From Bowmanella dokdonensis (GTDB taxonomy: Bacteria; Pseudomonadota; Gammaproteobacteria; Enterobacterales; Alteromonadaceae), in the NCBI RefSeq assembly GCF_017254865.1, contig NZ_JAFKCV010000002.1, forward strand, positions 1 to 64,000: a DNA stretch of 64,000 nucleotides. Reading direction: 5' to 3'. The first letter of the stretch is position 1. Each line of letters opens with the position of its first letter. Positions 7,965 to 17,350 of the stretch are shown here, piece by piece. The notes beneath the pieces were generated by a model. It had not been told where the DNA came from, made no database searches, and worked only from the letters and a program-made list of their open reading frames with translations. The translations under genes were made by a program, and so were the position numbers.

Positions 7965-8651
7965 TCAGACTTTCCAGGCGCCGGATTCAATACCGGTAAC
8001 CAGCTTATTCACCACCTCACGGATCGCCAGATCCAATACCTTGCCATTGAGGGTGGCATCGTAACTGGCAGTGCTGCCAAACCCCAACACTTCGCGCTCT
8101 GACAGACTGTATTCACCGGCGCCCTGTACAGAATAAATCACCTCGGAAGTACTGACATCGACAACATTTAAGGTGACTTTGGCATAGGCGATCTGTGATT
8201 TGCCTTTACCCAGAATGCCGAACAGTTGCTTGTCACCCACCGCTTTGCGGCCAAACTCGGTGACATCGCCGGTGACCACAAACCTGGCGCCGCTGATACT
8301 TTGCTGTACCCCAGCACGCTCTGCTTCGCTGGCCAGCATTTGCATGTTGTCCCGGTCGAGCACGATAAAGCGGTTGGTTTGTTGCAGATGACTGATGATG
8401 GAGGTTTTAGCCTGATTGCCTAAGCGATCCTCACCGGTGGAGAAAATGCCGTTCTGGAAGCTGGACCGGTTTACAAACTGGCCCACCACCAGTTTACTTT
8501 TCTCGCCTGTGTACTGGGTGTTGTAACTGGCCACCGTAGGGGTGCTAACCACTCTGGATTCGGTGGTGGCACAGCCGGATAACGCCCCAGCAATTGCCGC
8601 AGCGATAAGAGCAGTCTTCAGTGAAGTTGTATTGAGTGTGAACACGGTCAC
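7965..8651 (-). CDS. CsgG/HfaB-family lipoprotein
   Basis: 228 residues with a lipobox (ALSGC, Cys27). The mature domain (KLVVGQFVNRSSF, LQQTNRFIVLDRDNMQML, GARFVVTGDVTEFG, VDVSTSEVIYSVQGAGEYS) matches the CsgG family. CsgG itself is the curli secretion pore of the outer membrane. No curlin genes are present here, and the DUF4810 and DUF799 partners mark the distinct non-curli CsgG-like trio. It is first in the operon; its upstream region (8652-8700) should hold the promoter. Confidence 0.9.
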   Translation of the reverse strand: MTVFTLNTTSLKTALIAAAIAGALSGCATTESRVVSTPTVASYNTQYTGEKSKLVVGQFVNRSSFQNGIFSTGEDRLGNQAKTSIISHLQQTNRFIVLDRDNMQMLASEAERAGVQQSISGARFVVTGDVTEFGRKAVGDKQLFGILGKGKSQIAYAKVTLNVVDVSTSEVIYSVQGAGEYSLSEREVLGFGSTASYDATLNGKVLDLAIREVVNKLVTGIESGAWKV

Positions 8652-8940
8652 TCCTTGGTTAATGCAATTTGTACAAAATGGGAGCTGGGCAATGAAATTG
8701 AAACTCAGGTGGAAAGGCCATACAGGAGACAGATCACAAAGGTTCTTTTTTATACTGTCCGGCGCGGCAAATCAGTGTGATGCTGCAAAGCCACCGGCCG
8801 GCCAAGATCTACTCCCTGTTGGTGCTTATGGGATTAACACACCAAACGATCCCGTCTCTGCTGTACAGTTTACCACCGGCTCTGGTGGGCACTCTATATG
8901 ATGCAAAGGCAGAATAATGTTTTATTTTGTATGTTGTTGG
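8652..8940. other. 289-base intergenic region
   Basis: The region separates the CsgG-like gene (start side) from the end of nagX. No gene, terminator, repeat or recognisable operator was found. An open plus-strand frame here has no family resemblance and no good ribosome site, and was left out. Confidence 0.5.
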
Positions 8941-10023
8941 TCACAACTTGATAAAAATGTTTCGCCGGTGCAGATGGCGGCTGAGCAGATAGAACAGCCA
9001 GACGATGACCAGGGCAAAAGCCAGGGAGGCCAGCTTGACCGGTAAAACGCTGCTAAGGGCCATAAAGCCTAACTGATAGGCGCTTTGCCATTGGCCGTTG
9101 ACGGGCAAGTAAATCAATTCTGCGAGGGTGGCTGCAAACAGCCAGGACAACACATAGATAAACAGCGGGTTACTGCCGTAGATCTGTGCCCAGGTAAAGC
9201 CATTGTGCCATTTTCTTACATCATGCAGGTATAAAATGCCGGCCAGCACCAGCCAGGCGAGGGCGCTGGTGACCAGCACATAGGAGCCGGTCCACAGGGA
9301 TTTATTAATGGGTTGCAACGGGTGCCAGAATAACCCGGCTATCAGGGCCAGCAGCGCCCAACTGACCAGGGTGCGCAGCTTGGCCTCGCTGGTGTAACAG
9401 CGGGCAAGCTTGTCACTGGTCAGATAGCCCATCAGCAGACTCACCGTGGCCGGCAGGCAGCTTAGCAGACCTTCCGGATCGAATGGCACACCAAAGCCCT
9501 GATACAGATGACTGGCGCCAAACAACCCAATGTCCACCTGCCGGACCAGATTGCCTTCCAGGGTCCAGGGATCTTGTGCGCTTAGCATTATCAGCCAGTA
9601 GCCAAGCAGTATCACCAGGCTGACCAGCCATAATGCCCGGCGGCTCAGGCTTAAGATTAAAAGGGCCCCCAGGCCATAGCACAGGGCAATACGCTGCAAC
9701 ACGCCCATGACCCGCCAGTTGGCGGGCGGGTCATTAAAGGGAAAAATATTCAGCAAAAAGCCGATGGCGAACAGCAACAGCGTGCGCTTGGCGATTTTGG
9801 CCCAGGGGATCTGCCCATGGGGAATACGGCGCAGGGAATGGAACATGGCCGCGCCGACAATAAACAGGAAAAACGGAAAAATCACATCGGTGGGAGTCAG
9901 TCCATGCCATTTGGCATGCAGAAAAGGTGCATACACATGTGACCAGGAACCGGGGGTGTTAACCAGGATCATCGCGGCCAGGGTCAGGCCGCGAAATATA
10001 TCCAGACTGCTCTCTCGGGCCAC
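8941..10023 (-). CDS. nagX: NagX-type membrane protein (heparan-alpha-glucosaminide N-acetyltransferase-like)
   Basis: 360 residues with about ten membrane segments. The N-terminus (SLDIFRGLTLAAMILVNTPGSW, then DVIFPFFLFIVGAAM) is diagnostic of the DUF5009/YeiB-like acyltransferase family that includes human HGSNAT. In Shewanella and related genera the orthologue nagX belongs to the GlcNAc regulon; its exact role (transmembrane acetyl transfer to sugar, or transport) is not settled. The gene directly follows nagP on the same strand with a 3-base gap and is the last gene of the nagK-B-A-P-X set. Confidence 0.88.
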   Translation of the reverse strand: MARESSLDIFRGLTLAAMILVNTPGSWSHVYAPFLHAKWHGLTPTDVIFPFFLFIVGAAMFHSLRRIPHGQIPWAKIAKRTLLLFAIGFLLNIFPFNDPPANWRVMGVLQRIALCYGLGALLILSLSRRALWLVSLVILLGYWLIMLSAQDPWTLEGNLVRQVDIGLFGASHLYQGFGVPFDPEGLLSCLPATVSLLMGYLTSDKLARCYTSEAKLRTLVSWALLALIAGLFWHPLQPINKSLWTGSYVLVTSALAWLVLAGILYLHDVRKWHNGFTWAQIYGSNPLFIYVLSWLFAATLAELIYLPVNGQWQSAYQLGFMALSSVLPVKLASLAFALVIVWLFYLLSRHLHRRNIFIKL

Positions 10024-10026
10024 GCG

Positions 10027-11328
10027 CTACCAACTCTTCTTCTTATGACCAATCAACGCGAAATACAGGATGTAGGCATAGCAGGGCAACAACACGATAT
10101 AGCCAAACTGCTGACTGCCGGCATCCCCCGCGCCGCTGGCCAGGCCCCAGAACAGTGGCCCGAAGGCGCCACCGGCAATGCCCATCACCAGCAGGCCTGA
10201 TGCGGTGCTGGTCAGCCGGCCAAGACCGGACAGGGCCAGGGGCCATACCGCCGGCCAGACAATGGCGTTAGCCAGACCCAGCACCGCAATGGCCAGCAGG
10301 GTATCAGGCAGTGACACGCCGCCAAAGGGCACCAGCAGGGTATCGGCCAAGACACTAGAACTTGCATCGCCAAACACGATAAACAAGGAGAGCAACATGC
10401 CCAGTACTGCCGAGGCGGTGAGCGCCGTTTGCTGAGAGATGACTCTGGGGATCAGCACAATGCCCAGAATATAACCGGCCACCATACAAGCCATGGTGTA
10501 GGAGGTCATTACGCTGTAATTGACCACGCCCAGAGACAGGGCGAAGGCGCCGATAGTGTCGCCTGCAATGACTTCTGCGGCCACATAAAAGAAGATCGCA
10601 ATGACTCCCAGTACCAGATTGGGGTGGGCCAGGGCTTCTTTGACCGAACCGCCGGCATCTTTTTCGCCCTCTTCACGGATCTCTGGCAGAGGCGAAAACT
10701 TAATCCCCAGGGCAAACAGGGCCAGGAAACCGGCCAGGCCCAGATAGGGCAGAATCAGGCTGTTGGCCATTAAATCAATTTCATCCTGGCTGAGCTCTTT
10801 ACCCACCAGACCGGTAAAGTTGCTGGCAATCAGGGCGCTGAATACCAGCGGCGCAACGATGCCGGCCCCTTTATTCAAAATGCCCATGATGCTGACCCGC
10901 ACCGCCGCCGATTCTTCCGGCCCCAGGCGCACCACATAAGGGTTCACCGCCGTTTGCAACAGGGTCTGGGCGATGCCCATGACCAGTTGCGCAAACAGGA
11001 ACAGTTCAAAGGTCTGGGTCTTGGCCGCAGGAATATACAACAGGCCCGCCACCATCATGCCGCCGATGGCCAGGGCCATACCGGTCTTATAACCCACCTT
11101 GCGAATGACCCAGGCCGAGGGGATAGCGGTAAAGGTTACCGCGATATAAAAAGAAAACAGGATCAGGGAAGCCTGTAAGGGGGTCAGTTGCAGTACCTGC
11201 TTAAGGTAGGGCATCAATGAGCCGTTCAGCCAGGTGGCAAAGCCTAGTATGAAAAACATTGAGGCAACAAGGGCCATGGGCACCAGATTGCTTTTTCTCA
11301 GATCGCGGGTACTCATTGTGGTATCCAT
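10027..11328 (-). CDS. nagP: N-acetylglucosamine permease (FucP-like MFS transporter)
   Basis: 433 residues, 12 predicted membrane helices, with the FucP/GluP/NagP subfamily features at the N-terminus (FILGFATWLNGSLMPYLKQVLQLTP) and the intracellular loop RKVGYKTGMALAIGG. NagP imports GlcNAc across the inner membrane by proton symport, replacing the PTS NagE of enterobacteria. This fits the presence of an ATP-dependent GlcNAc kinase in the same locus. It lies 72 bases downstream of nagA and directly upstream of nagX; no separate NagR operator was seen in that gap. Confidence 0.92.
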   Translation of the reverse strand: MDTTMSTRDLRKSNLVPMALVASMFFILGFATWLNGSLMPYLKQVLQLTPLQASLILFSFYIAVTFTAIPSAWVIRKVGYKTGMALAIGGMMVAGLLYIPAAKTQTFELFLFAQLVMGIAQTLLQTAVNPYVVRLGPEESAAVRVSIMGILNKGAGIVAPLVFSALIASNFTGLVGKELSQDEIDLMANSLILPYLGLAGFLALFALGIKFSPLPEIREEGEKDAGGSVKEALAHPNLVLGVIAIFFYVAAEVIAGDTIGAFALSLGVVNYSVMTSYTMACMVAGYILGIVLIPRVISQQTALTASAVLGMLLSLFIVFGDASSSVLADTLLVPFGGVSLPDTLLAIAVLGLANAIVWPAVWPLALSGLGRLTSTASGLLVMGIAGGAFGPLFWGLASGAGDAGSQQFGYIVLLPCYAYILYFALIGHKKKSW

Positions 11329-11400
11329 CTTATTCTCGCTTTGGTTAATGCCGGGTTGATCCCGACACGCTTGTTGCTGTTTTTGTTACTTAATTCAAAA

Positions 11401-12537
11401 CTATGTCAATGCAACGCTGATACATTCCTCACCACCAATCCAGCACTGCTTCACCTGCTGCTGTTCATCCAGCAATACCATATCGGCCCGGTAACCGGGC
11501 TTAAGCTTGCCTATCTGTTTGTCCAGGCCCAGATAGCTGGCTGGGGTCAGGGCGGCCATCTGCAGGGTCTTGCTCAGATCAAATCCCAAATCCCGGTGGC
11601 AGTTGCGCACGGCACTGGCCATATCCAAAGCAGAGCCTGCCAGGGTACCCCCAGGGATGGTCAGCTTGTCGCCGTCTCGGCGGATACGGGTATCGAAAAA
11701 CGGCAGTTCATCCATCTGTGCCCCCACATGGGCCATGGCGTCGGTCACCAGCATGATGCGCTCGATGCCTTTGGCCTTGATGGCGGCTTTGGCACTGACA
11801 GGATGCACATGGTAATGATCCACAATCAGGCCGCAGTAACTGTCACTGGCCAGCGCCGCCCCCACCATGCCCGGCGCCCGGCTGGTCATGGCCGACATGG
11901 CGTTAAACAGATGGGTGAAGCCGTCGGCCCCGGCTTCTATCGCCGCCAGCACCTTATCCACATCGGCATTGGAATGACCCAGACAGACCTTGACCCCTTT
12001 GCTCACCAGCTCGCGGATCACATCAGGCGGCACGTTTTCCGGCGCCAGTGTGACCAGCACCTTGCCCAGATCCTGACGGCAGAACTGTTCAAGTTCGGCG
12101 TCACTGATGGGGCGGATAAACTGCTGCCGGTGAATGCCTTTTTTCGGTTCGCTAAGATGGGGCCCTTCGAAATGGATCCCCAACACACCAGGCATCTTGT
12201 CGGTGATGGCCTGTGCCATGGCGTCGGCGGCCTGTTGAATCACTCCCAGACCATCGGTAATCAGGGTGGGCAGCATGGCGGTGGTACCAAAGCGGACATG
12301 AGCCCTGACCATGGTTTCAAAGGTCCCGGGCATCGGCGCCTGGTTGAACAGCACTCCGCCGCCGCCATTAACCTGCACGTCCACAAAGCCAGGGGCAAGC
12401 AGACCGTCCAGCTCGACGATCTGTGCCCCGGCCCGTGGTTCCAGGGAAAGCACCTGGTTGTCTTCGATCGTGATACAAGGGTCCTGGTGGAACTGTTCAC
12501 CGTCGAAGAATAATGAAGGACGATAACTGACTGGCAT
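11401..12537 (-). CDS. nagA: N-acetylglucosamine-6-phosphate deacetylase
   Basis: 378 residues, the full NagA length. Family marks in order: FVDVQVNGGGG (about 51-61), HFEGPHLS with the metal-binding Glu124, CLGHSNADV, THLFNAMS, GLIVDHYHVHP and VTDAMAHVG with the catalytic Asp. The classical HxH metal pair of amidohydrolases is replaced by QVN, as in E. coli NagA. It removes the acetyl group from GlcNAc-6-phosphate in the cytoplasm to give glucosamine-6-phosphate for NagB. It sits 7 bases after nagB-II. Confidence 0.96.
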   Translation of the reverse strand: MPVSYRPSLFFDGEQFHQDPCITIEDNQVLSLEPRAGAQIVELDGLLAPGFVDVQVNGGGGVLFNQAPMPGTFETMVRAHVRFGTTAMLPTLITDGLGVIQQAADAMAQAITDKMPGVLGIHFEGPHLSEPKKGIHRQQFIRPISDAELEQFCRQDLGKVLVTLAPENVPPDVIRELVSKGVKVCLGHSNADVDKVLAAIEAGADGFTHLFNAMSAMTSRAPGMVGAALASDSYCGLIVDHYHVHPVSAKAAIKAKGIERIMLVTDAMAHVGAQMDELPFFDTRIRRDGDKLTIPGGTLAGSALDMASAVRNCHRDLGFDLSKTLQMAALTPASYLGLDKQIGKLKPGYRADMVLLDEQQQVKQCWIGGEECISVALT

Positions 12538-12544
12538 AGGCTTC

Positions 12545-13543
12545 CTAGAGGGTCTGGGTCACTTTGTTTAAACCTTGGGGCTGATCCGGGTTATATCCCA
12601 TGGCCAGGGCGGCCTGTTCCACGTCCAGGTAAAAACGTTGCAACAGGGTCAGGGGCGCCAGCCTGGGATGGATCTGCCTAACGGGTTGAGTCATATGACA
12701 GACTACCGCGCCGCGGCGTTTCACTTCCACTATCTGTTGCCTGTGTGCCTCGAAGGATTCGTCTTCGACAGCCAGATCCACCACCGCCAGCTTCTTCTGC
12801 ACCAGGGTTACCGGACCGTGCAGAAACTCGGCGCTGGAGAAAGCTTCTGCGTGGATGGCACAGACTTCTTTGAGTTTGAGGGCCAGCTCCCGGGCGATGG
12901 CGTAGCCGAAACCGCGACCCAGCACCACACAGTGCTTCAGCTCGCGGACAAACTCCAGGGTCAGTTGCAGCGGCGCATCGATGCTCTTCTGCAAAGCCTC
13001 TGGCAGTGTCTCCAACGCCTCGATAAGCTGTTTGTCCTGTTTCCAGTACGCCACCATCTGCAGCAGGGCGCTTAGGGTACAAAGATAACTCTTGGTAGCA
13101 GCCACGGCCTTTTCTTCACCCGCATTGAGCGGCAGGACAAAGTCCACCAATTGCGCCAAGGGAGAGTGGGTATCGTTAACCAGGGCCACCACCAGACCGC
13201 CTGCATTTTTGGCCGCCTGAGCCTGGGCCAGGATATCCGGACTGCGGCCGGACTGAGAAATGACGATCACCAGGGCCTGGCGCAGTCTCAGCTCCTTGCC
13301 GTAGATACTGGCCACCGACGGAGCGGACGCGGTCACCGGCGTACCGGTTTCGACCTCAATCAGGTACTTCGCAAATACCCCTGCATGGTCGGACGAGCCG
13401 CGCCCGACCATCAGCACAAAGGCCGGGTCGAACAGGCGAATCCGCTGGCCTAGCTGATAACAGGCATCACGATTGTGTTCCAGTTGATGTCTGACCCGGC
13501 CCGGGGTTTCAGTGGCCTCTTTGGCCATGATAGTGGTAAACAT
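12545..13543 (-). CDS. nagB-II: glucosamine-6-phosphate deaminase, SIS-domain type (NagB-II)
   Basis: 332 residues with two SIS domains, similar to the isomerase half of GlmS but without the glutaminase domain. Visible signatures are VGRGSSDHAG and VISQSGRSPDIL (sugar-phosphate loop), NAGEEKAVAATKSYL (catalytic Glu region) and EAFSSAEFLHGPVTL. This class replaces the unrelated NagB of E. coli in Shewanella and Alteromonadales, turning glucosamine-6-phosphate into fructose-6-phosphate and ammonia. ATG at 13543 is used; a second Met five codons on (MAKEATETPG) is equally plausible. It lies between nagK and nagA in the catabolic order. Confidence 0.93.
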   Translation of the reverse strand: MFTTIMAKEATETPGRVRHQLEHNRDACYQLGQRIRLFDPAFVLMVGRGSSDHAGVFAKYLIEVETGTPVTASAPSVASIYGKELRLRQALVIVISQSGRSPDILAQAQAAKNAGGLVVALVNDTHSPLAQLVDFVLPLNAGEEKAVAATKSYLCTLSALLQMVAYWKQDKQLIEALETLPEALQKSIDAPLQLTLEFVRELKHCVVLGRGFGYAIARELALKLKEVCAIHAEAFSSAEFLHGPVTLVQKKLAVVDLAVEDESFEAHRQQIVEVKRRGAVVCHMTQPVRQIHPRLAPLTLLQRFYLDVEQAALAMGYNPDQPQGLNKVTQTL

Positions 13544-13556
13544 TAAATTCTCTCAC

Positions 13557-14432
13557 TCAAACTTGTTGTTGGGCAAAATGGATAGCGCCGATTTCCGGTG
13601 GCTGTATGGCCGGCTGGATCAAGGTGCGTATGTCTGCATCCAGCCAGGGTTGAATCTTCTGGGCCAGGCCGCCGATCATGGACAAGCGCGGAGGTTGGTG
13701 GCTCATCAGCTTATAAGCCAGCCTGTTCAGATAATCGGCCCCAGCGCGGACGATGCCAAGGGCATTTTCATCACCGGCTTCGGCACATTCCAGTACCAGT
13801 GGCGCCAGCCTGGCATAGCCGGCCGGGGCCAGGTTAGCCATACGCTCAGCCAGTTGCTGGGCATTGTTACATTGGGTCAGTTCGAGCAGCCTGGGTACCA
13901 GGCCGCTGTGCGGCATCAGACCATCCAGGGACTGCAGGCAGAGCTTAACCGCTTTGATACCCAGCCAGGCTCCGCTGCCCTGGTCACCGACACTGAAACC
14001 ATGTCCACCCAGTTCGATCTGCGTGCCGTTTACCTGGACCATACCACAGGAACCGGTACCGGTGATGATCACCGCGCCGTCTTGCCCCCCATGAGCACCA
14101 AGGCAGGCAATATGCAGGTCGGTGGTAATATGCATCTGTTTAAAAGGGTGGTCCCACTGTTCCAGCATCAGGCGGTACTTGGGCAGATTAACCCCGGCCA
14201 GGCCGATACCGACTATTAGTTGGTCGATGTAACCGGCAGGCAGCCTGGCCTGTTCCAGCGCCTGTTGGGTGGCATCGAGGATGGAATTGATAGCAAGATC
14301 CAGTCCCTGATTGGGGTTGGCGGGGCCGGCAATACCGCTGGCCAGCCGGTTCTCCTTGTCATCGGTCAGCAGCACCCGGCACTTACTGCCGCCGCCGTCG
14401 ATGCCCAGATAGAGTGTTTCTTGCGTTTTCAT
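13557..14432 (-). CDS. nagK: N-acetylglucosamine kinase, BadF/BadG/BcrA/BcrD ATPase family
   Basis: 291 residues of the actin-like ATPase fold. The phosphate-1 motif is YLGIDGGGSKCRVLL at the N-terminus; the second phosphate/adenosine motifs are VIITGTGSCGMV and LSMIGGLAQ. This is the proteobacterial NagK type that phosphorylates imported GlcNAc to GlcNAc-6-phosphate. It is the first gene of the nagK-nagB-nagA-nagP-nagX run. A NagR-type palindrome lies about 80 bases upstream at 14512-14531. Confidence 0.92.
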   Translation of the reverse strand: MKTQETLYLGIDGGGSKCRVLLTDDKENRLASGIAGPANPNQGLDLAINSILDATQQALEQARLPAGYIDQLIVGIGLAGVNLPKYRLMLEQWDHPFKQMHITTDLHIACLGAHGGQDGAVIITGTGSCGMVQVNGTQIELGGHGFSVGDQGSGAWLGIKAVKLCLQSLDGLMPHSGLVPRLLELTQCNNAQQLAERMANLAPAGYARLAPLVLECAEAGDENALGIVRAGADYLNRLAYKLMSHQPPRLSMIGGLAQKIQPWLDADIRTLIQPAIQPPEIGAIHFAQQQV

Positions 14433-14511
14433 TCCATCAACCCTTCTTGACTTGTTTGGCCGGCTTGCCTGCCCCGTGTGGGGGGAGCGGCCAGAATAGA
14501 GACTATCAGAA

Positions 14512-14531
14512 AAATGACAGCGTTGTCATTT
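14512..14531. promoter_or_regulatory. NagR-type operator upstream of nagK
   Basis: AAATGACAGCGTTGTCATTT, with 8-base arms AAATGACA/TGTCATTT around GCGT. It is identical to the site before the hexosaminidase gene (17248-17267) and shares its core with the sites beside nagR. Position and recurrence make it the operator for the nagK-B-A-P-X set. Confidence 0.88.
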
Positions 14532-14627
14532 CGTTTTAACCTTAATCCGGGTCTTTTCGAATGCCCACTCCACTGGTCGGAGTAGCAGGGGCGGGGAGTC
14601 TTCCCCGGCCTGCTGTTAGTAGGATGG

Positions 14628-17231
14628 CTACTTGGCATGGCTGGCTACCCTGAGAATACGACTGCTTCGCTTAAAGCCTGGCAGTCTGGCACGAATTTCC
14701 ACTTCGCCCCTCACTGACACCGGTGACTGATAAGACTGCCAGGGGCCTTGATCGGTGCGGTACTCTATCTGCAGTGCCGGCCACAGGGCGTTGGCATACA
14801 GCTTACCCTCTTCAATCTTGCCGCCCGGGGGCGGGAGACGGAACATGATCTCGTCAGCGGCCAGACGGGGTAGGGTTTCGCTGGCCAGTTGCCGGACAAA
14901 GCCCTGCCAGTCCTGTAACTGAGCGGTACGGGCCGACGGGGCAAAGTGTGAGGTCTTTGGGCCATATTCTCGGCCGGCCACGTAATCCAGTTCCCAGTCT
15001 GCCCGGTGCCAGGCGCGCTCAGCCAGGGCGAACAGCCGGGGGTAGAGCATATATTCGGCCTGACTGTCGTGACGCACCGTCTCACTCCAGAGTTGGCCCT
15101 GGATGCCGGTAATGCCTGCGTCCTCAGCCAGTGGGGTGGTGTCTTTGGCTGCGTAGGGCTGACCCAGGCGATCCGGCCAGAGCTCCGCATGGGCAGGCAG
15201 GTTGTCCGGCATAAACTGGAAAACCTGGAAGGTATCGGTGCTTCTTGAGCCCCAATAATAGCCGGGCTCTTTAGGATCGGCCGTTGCCGGAAAGTCGAAA
15301 TACAGTACATCGGGTAAGGAAAGTACAGTGTCCCAGCCCCGGTTGGCAAAGTCATGGGCGCGGTTATGGCCCTGTGAATAGAGGGTGTCCCAGATATTGG
15401 CCTGAATTCGCGGAGACAGTTTATCCGGTTCAACATGGCTTAAACCGTCGGACCAGGCGCCGGCCATAATACCCATCTGATTGACTATGCCGGTCACTTT
15501 TTCGACGAAATAAGCGGTCAGATGCTCCGCCTCGGCGATGTTTTCCCGGGCCATCAGTTTCTGGCAGGCCGGTGAGGCTTTCCAGGCGCCAGCCGTTTCA
15601 TCGGCACCGATATGATAGCGACTAAGCGGCAGACCGGCCTGTTGGTGCATTTGCTTAATTTCCCTCAGGACCTTTTCCACAAAGGTATAGGTGGAGTCCA
15701 GGCAGGGATTGAGCGTATTGTCGTGATAATACTGGATGGACTGATAGACAGTGCTGTCATCCGGATCGGTCAGCAGATACTGCCTGGCTTTGCCGGCATC
15801 CTCTTGCTCCATGTAGTGCTGATATCTGGCCTGCATTGCCCGTACCGCCGCACGGGAATGGCCGGGCATATCCAATGAGGGGATCACCTCTATATGACGG
15901 GCTTTGGCGTACTTAAGAATGTCCTTATAGTCCTGTACGCTGTAATAGCCATTGACCTGGGTGTCGCGGTGAGGACCGCTGCCCAGTTGCGGTAACAGAC
16001 AGCGACGCTCATCCGGGTCGTGACAGCGGTAGGCGCCGATTTCCGTCAGTTCGGGCAGTCCGGGGATCTGCAGACGCCATCCTTCATCGTCGGCCAGATG
16101 CAGGTGCAGTTTGTTCAGTTTAACCAGCGCCATCTGGTCCAGCAGTCTTAATACCATCTCCTTGGAGTGAAAGTTCCTCGCCACATCAAGGTGCAGACCG
16201 CGAAATGCAAAGCGGGGCGCGTCCTGATAGCTGCCGGTGTGGACCTTCAGGCCTGGCTTGTCCAGCAGCGCCCACAGGCTGATCAGGGCATATAGCTGAC
16301 CTGTCTTGCTTCCGGCATGAATATCAATACCCTTGTCTGTTATCTGCAGGGAGTAGGCTTCGGGGGCCAACCGGTCACTGAACGACAGGGTCAGGGGAAT
16401 ACCTTGCGGGCTGTGCTGAATCCCTGCCTGCTGTAATTGCCCAGTGGCGAACGCCAACTCCGGATCCTGAGGCAGTTCCACTCCTTTGCTCAGATCCAGC
16501 CAGTGGCCATTGGGGGCAGCGTCACTGATGGATGGAATAATGCGGGTTGGATTGGACTCGTCAGCATTGCTGCTCTGTTGAGGGTGGAGTGTCTGGTGGT
16601 ATTGGTACAGATAAGCCGCATCAGCCTGCGCTACGCTGTCATCGGGACTGCGCAGATATTGCTTTGGTAGAATAAAGGGTTCCACATGGGCGACGGCAAT
16701 CAAATCACTTTGCTCATCCCGCTGTTCTTTGGTCGATTCGATAACCCGGGGGGCGAGTCCTTCGCTCACCAGATAGTAGTTGGGCATAATGTCGGATTCG
16801 GACACAAAGGCGTGAGCGGCTTTCAGCGGAACGACCAGAGTCTTGCCGCTGAAACCTGAGAATTCAGCGGTGGGGGTAAGACGGTGCAGATCGCCATTGA
16901 TATGGCTAATATCAAATTCTGTACTACCTTCCCAGTCAATGGGTCGTGGATGGCTGAAATAGAGTTGCCAGTCGGTGGCAGCGAAATCTTCAGGCATACT
17001 CAGGGTCAGGTTGGCCAGGTAGCAATTCCCTTTTGTCTGTCCGTCTTCGCAGTGTGTCTCAAAGTTATCGACCAGCTTGTAGCTGACCTGCAGGTTATGC
17101 GCCAGATGGTCCAGTTGCTGCTGGTCAAGAGCGATTGCCTGCAGCGGCAAAGCGGCCGCGCAAATCAGCATGGCTTGCAAGGAGCGGGTAAGGCCGGTTG
17201 AATTCGATAGCAATGAGGATGGTTGCGTCAC
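14628..17231 (-). CDS. hex: exported GH20 beta-N-acetylhexosaminidase
   Basis: 867 residues with a somewhat long signal region (hydrophobic 19-34). Domains in order: an N-terminal chitobiase carbohydrate-binding-like domain (about 40-190), a GH20b domain, the GH20 TIM barrel from about 340, and a C-terminal Ig-like segment. The catalytic Asp-Glu pair is in RYHIGADETAGAW (Asp544, Glu545), and FRGLHLDVARNFH and HLHLADDEGWRL are classic GH20 blocks. It would release GlcNAc from chitooligosaccharides taken into the periplasm by the TonB receptor of this locus. A NagR-type palindrome overlaps its promoter. Confidence 0.94.
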   Translation of the reverse strand: MTQPSSLLSNSTGLTRSLQAMLICAAALPLQAIALDQQQLDHLAHNLQVSYKLVDNFETHCEDGQTKGNCYLANLTLSMPEDFAATDWQLYFSHPRPIDWEGSTEFDISHINGDLHRLTPTAEFSGFSGKTLVVPLKAAHAFVSESDIMPNYYLVSEGLAPRVIESTKEQRDEQSDLIAVAHVEPFILPKQYLRSPDDSVAQADAAYLYQYHQTLHPQQSSNADESNPTRIIPSISDAAPNGHWLDLSKGVELPQDPELAFATGQLQQAGIQHSPQGIPLTLSFSDRLAPEAYSLQITDKGIDIHAGSKTGQLYALISLWALLDKPGLKVHTGSYQDAPRFAFRGLHLDVARNFHSKEMVLRLLDQMALVKLNKLHLHLADDEGWRLQIPGLPELTEIGAYRCHDPDERRCLLPQLGSGPHRDTQVNGYYSVQDYKDILKYAKARHIEVIPSLDMPGHSRAAVRAMQARYQHYMEQEDAGKARQYLLTDPDDSTVYQSIQYYHDNTLNPCLDSTYTFVEKVLREIKQMHQQAGLPLSRYHIGADETAGAWKASPACQKLMARENIAEAEHLTAYFVEKVTGIVNQMGIMAGAWSDGLSHVEPDKLSPRIQANIWDTLYSQGHNRAHDFANRGWDTVLSLPDVLYFDFPATADPKEPGYYWGSRSTDTFQVFQFMPDNLPAHAELWPDRLGQPYAAKDTTPLAEDAGITGIQGQLWSETVRHDSQAEYMLYPRLFALAERAWHRADWELDYVAGREYGPKTSHFAPSARTAQLQDWQGFVRQLASETLPRLAADEIMFRLPPPGGKIEEGKLYANALWPALQIEYRTDQGPWQSYQSPVSVRGEVEIRARLPGFKRSSRILRVASHAK

Positions 17232-17247
17232 AGTTTGGTTCCCGATA

Positions 17248-17273
17248 AAATGACAGCGTTGTCATTTATGTTA
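17248..17273 (-). promoter_or_regulatory. NagR-type operator and likely promoter of the hexosaminidase gene
   Basis: The palindrome AAATGACAGCGTTGTCATTT lies at 17248-17267. On the minus strand a possible -10 (TAACAT, 17268-17273), with a weak -35 (TTTGCA) 17 bases further upstream, directly abuts it, so a bound repressor would block transcription start. The divergent sulfotransferase gene begins 84 bases away and could be affected too. Confidence 0.8.
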
Positions 17274-17350
17274 ACAAAGCTTTTCTGCAATGCAAAGAGT
17301 TTGTGTGCTAGCTTGGCCAACAGCCAAGCCAGACTGGGCCTGACCCCCTT

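Noticed and set aside
8542-8901. Plus-strand frame in the gap between the CsgG-like gene and nagX
   Set aside because: Starts inside the CsgG-like gene on the opposite strand, has no good ribosome site and no similarity to known proteins.
11341-12513. 390-codon plus-strand open frame opposite nagA
   Set aside because: It is the antisense shadow of nagA, rich in His and Gly from the reversed codons, with no family resemblance.
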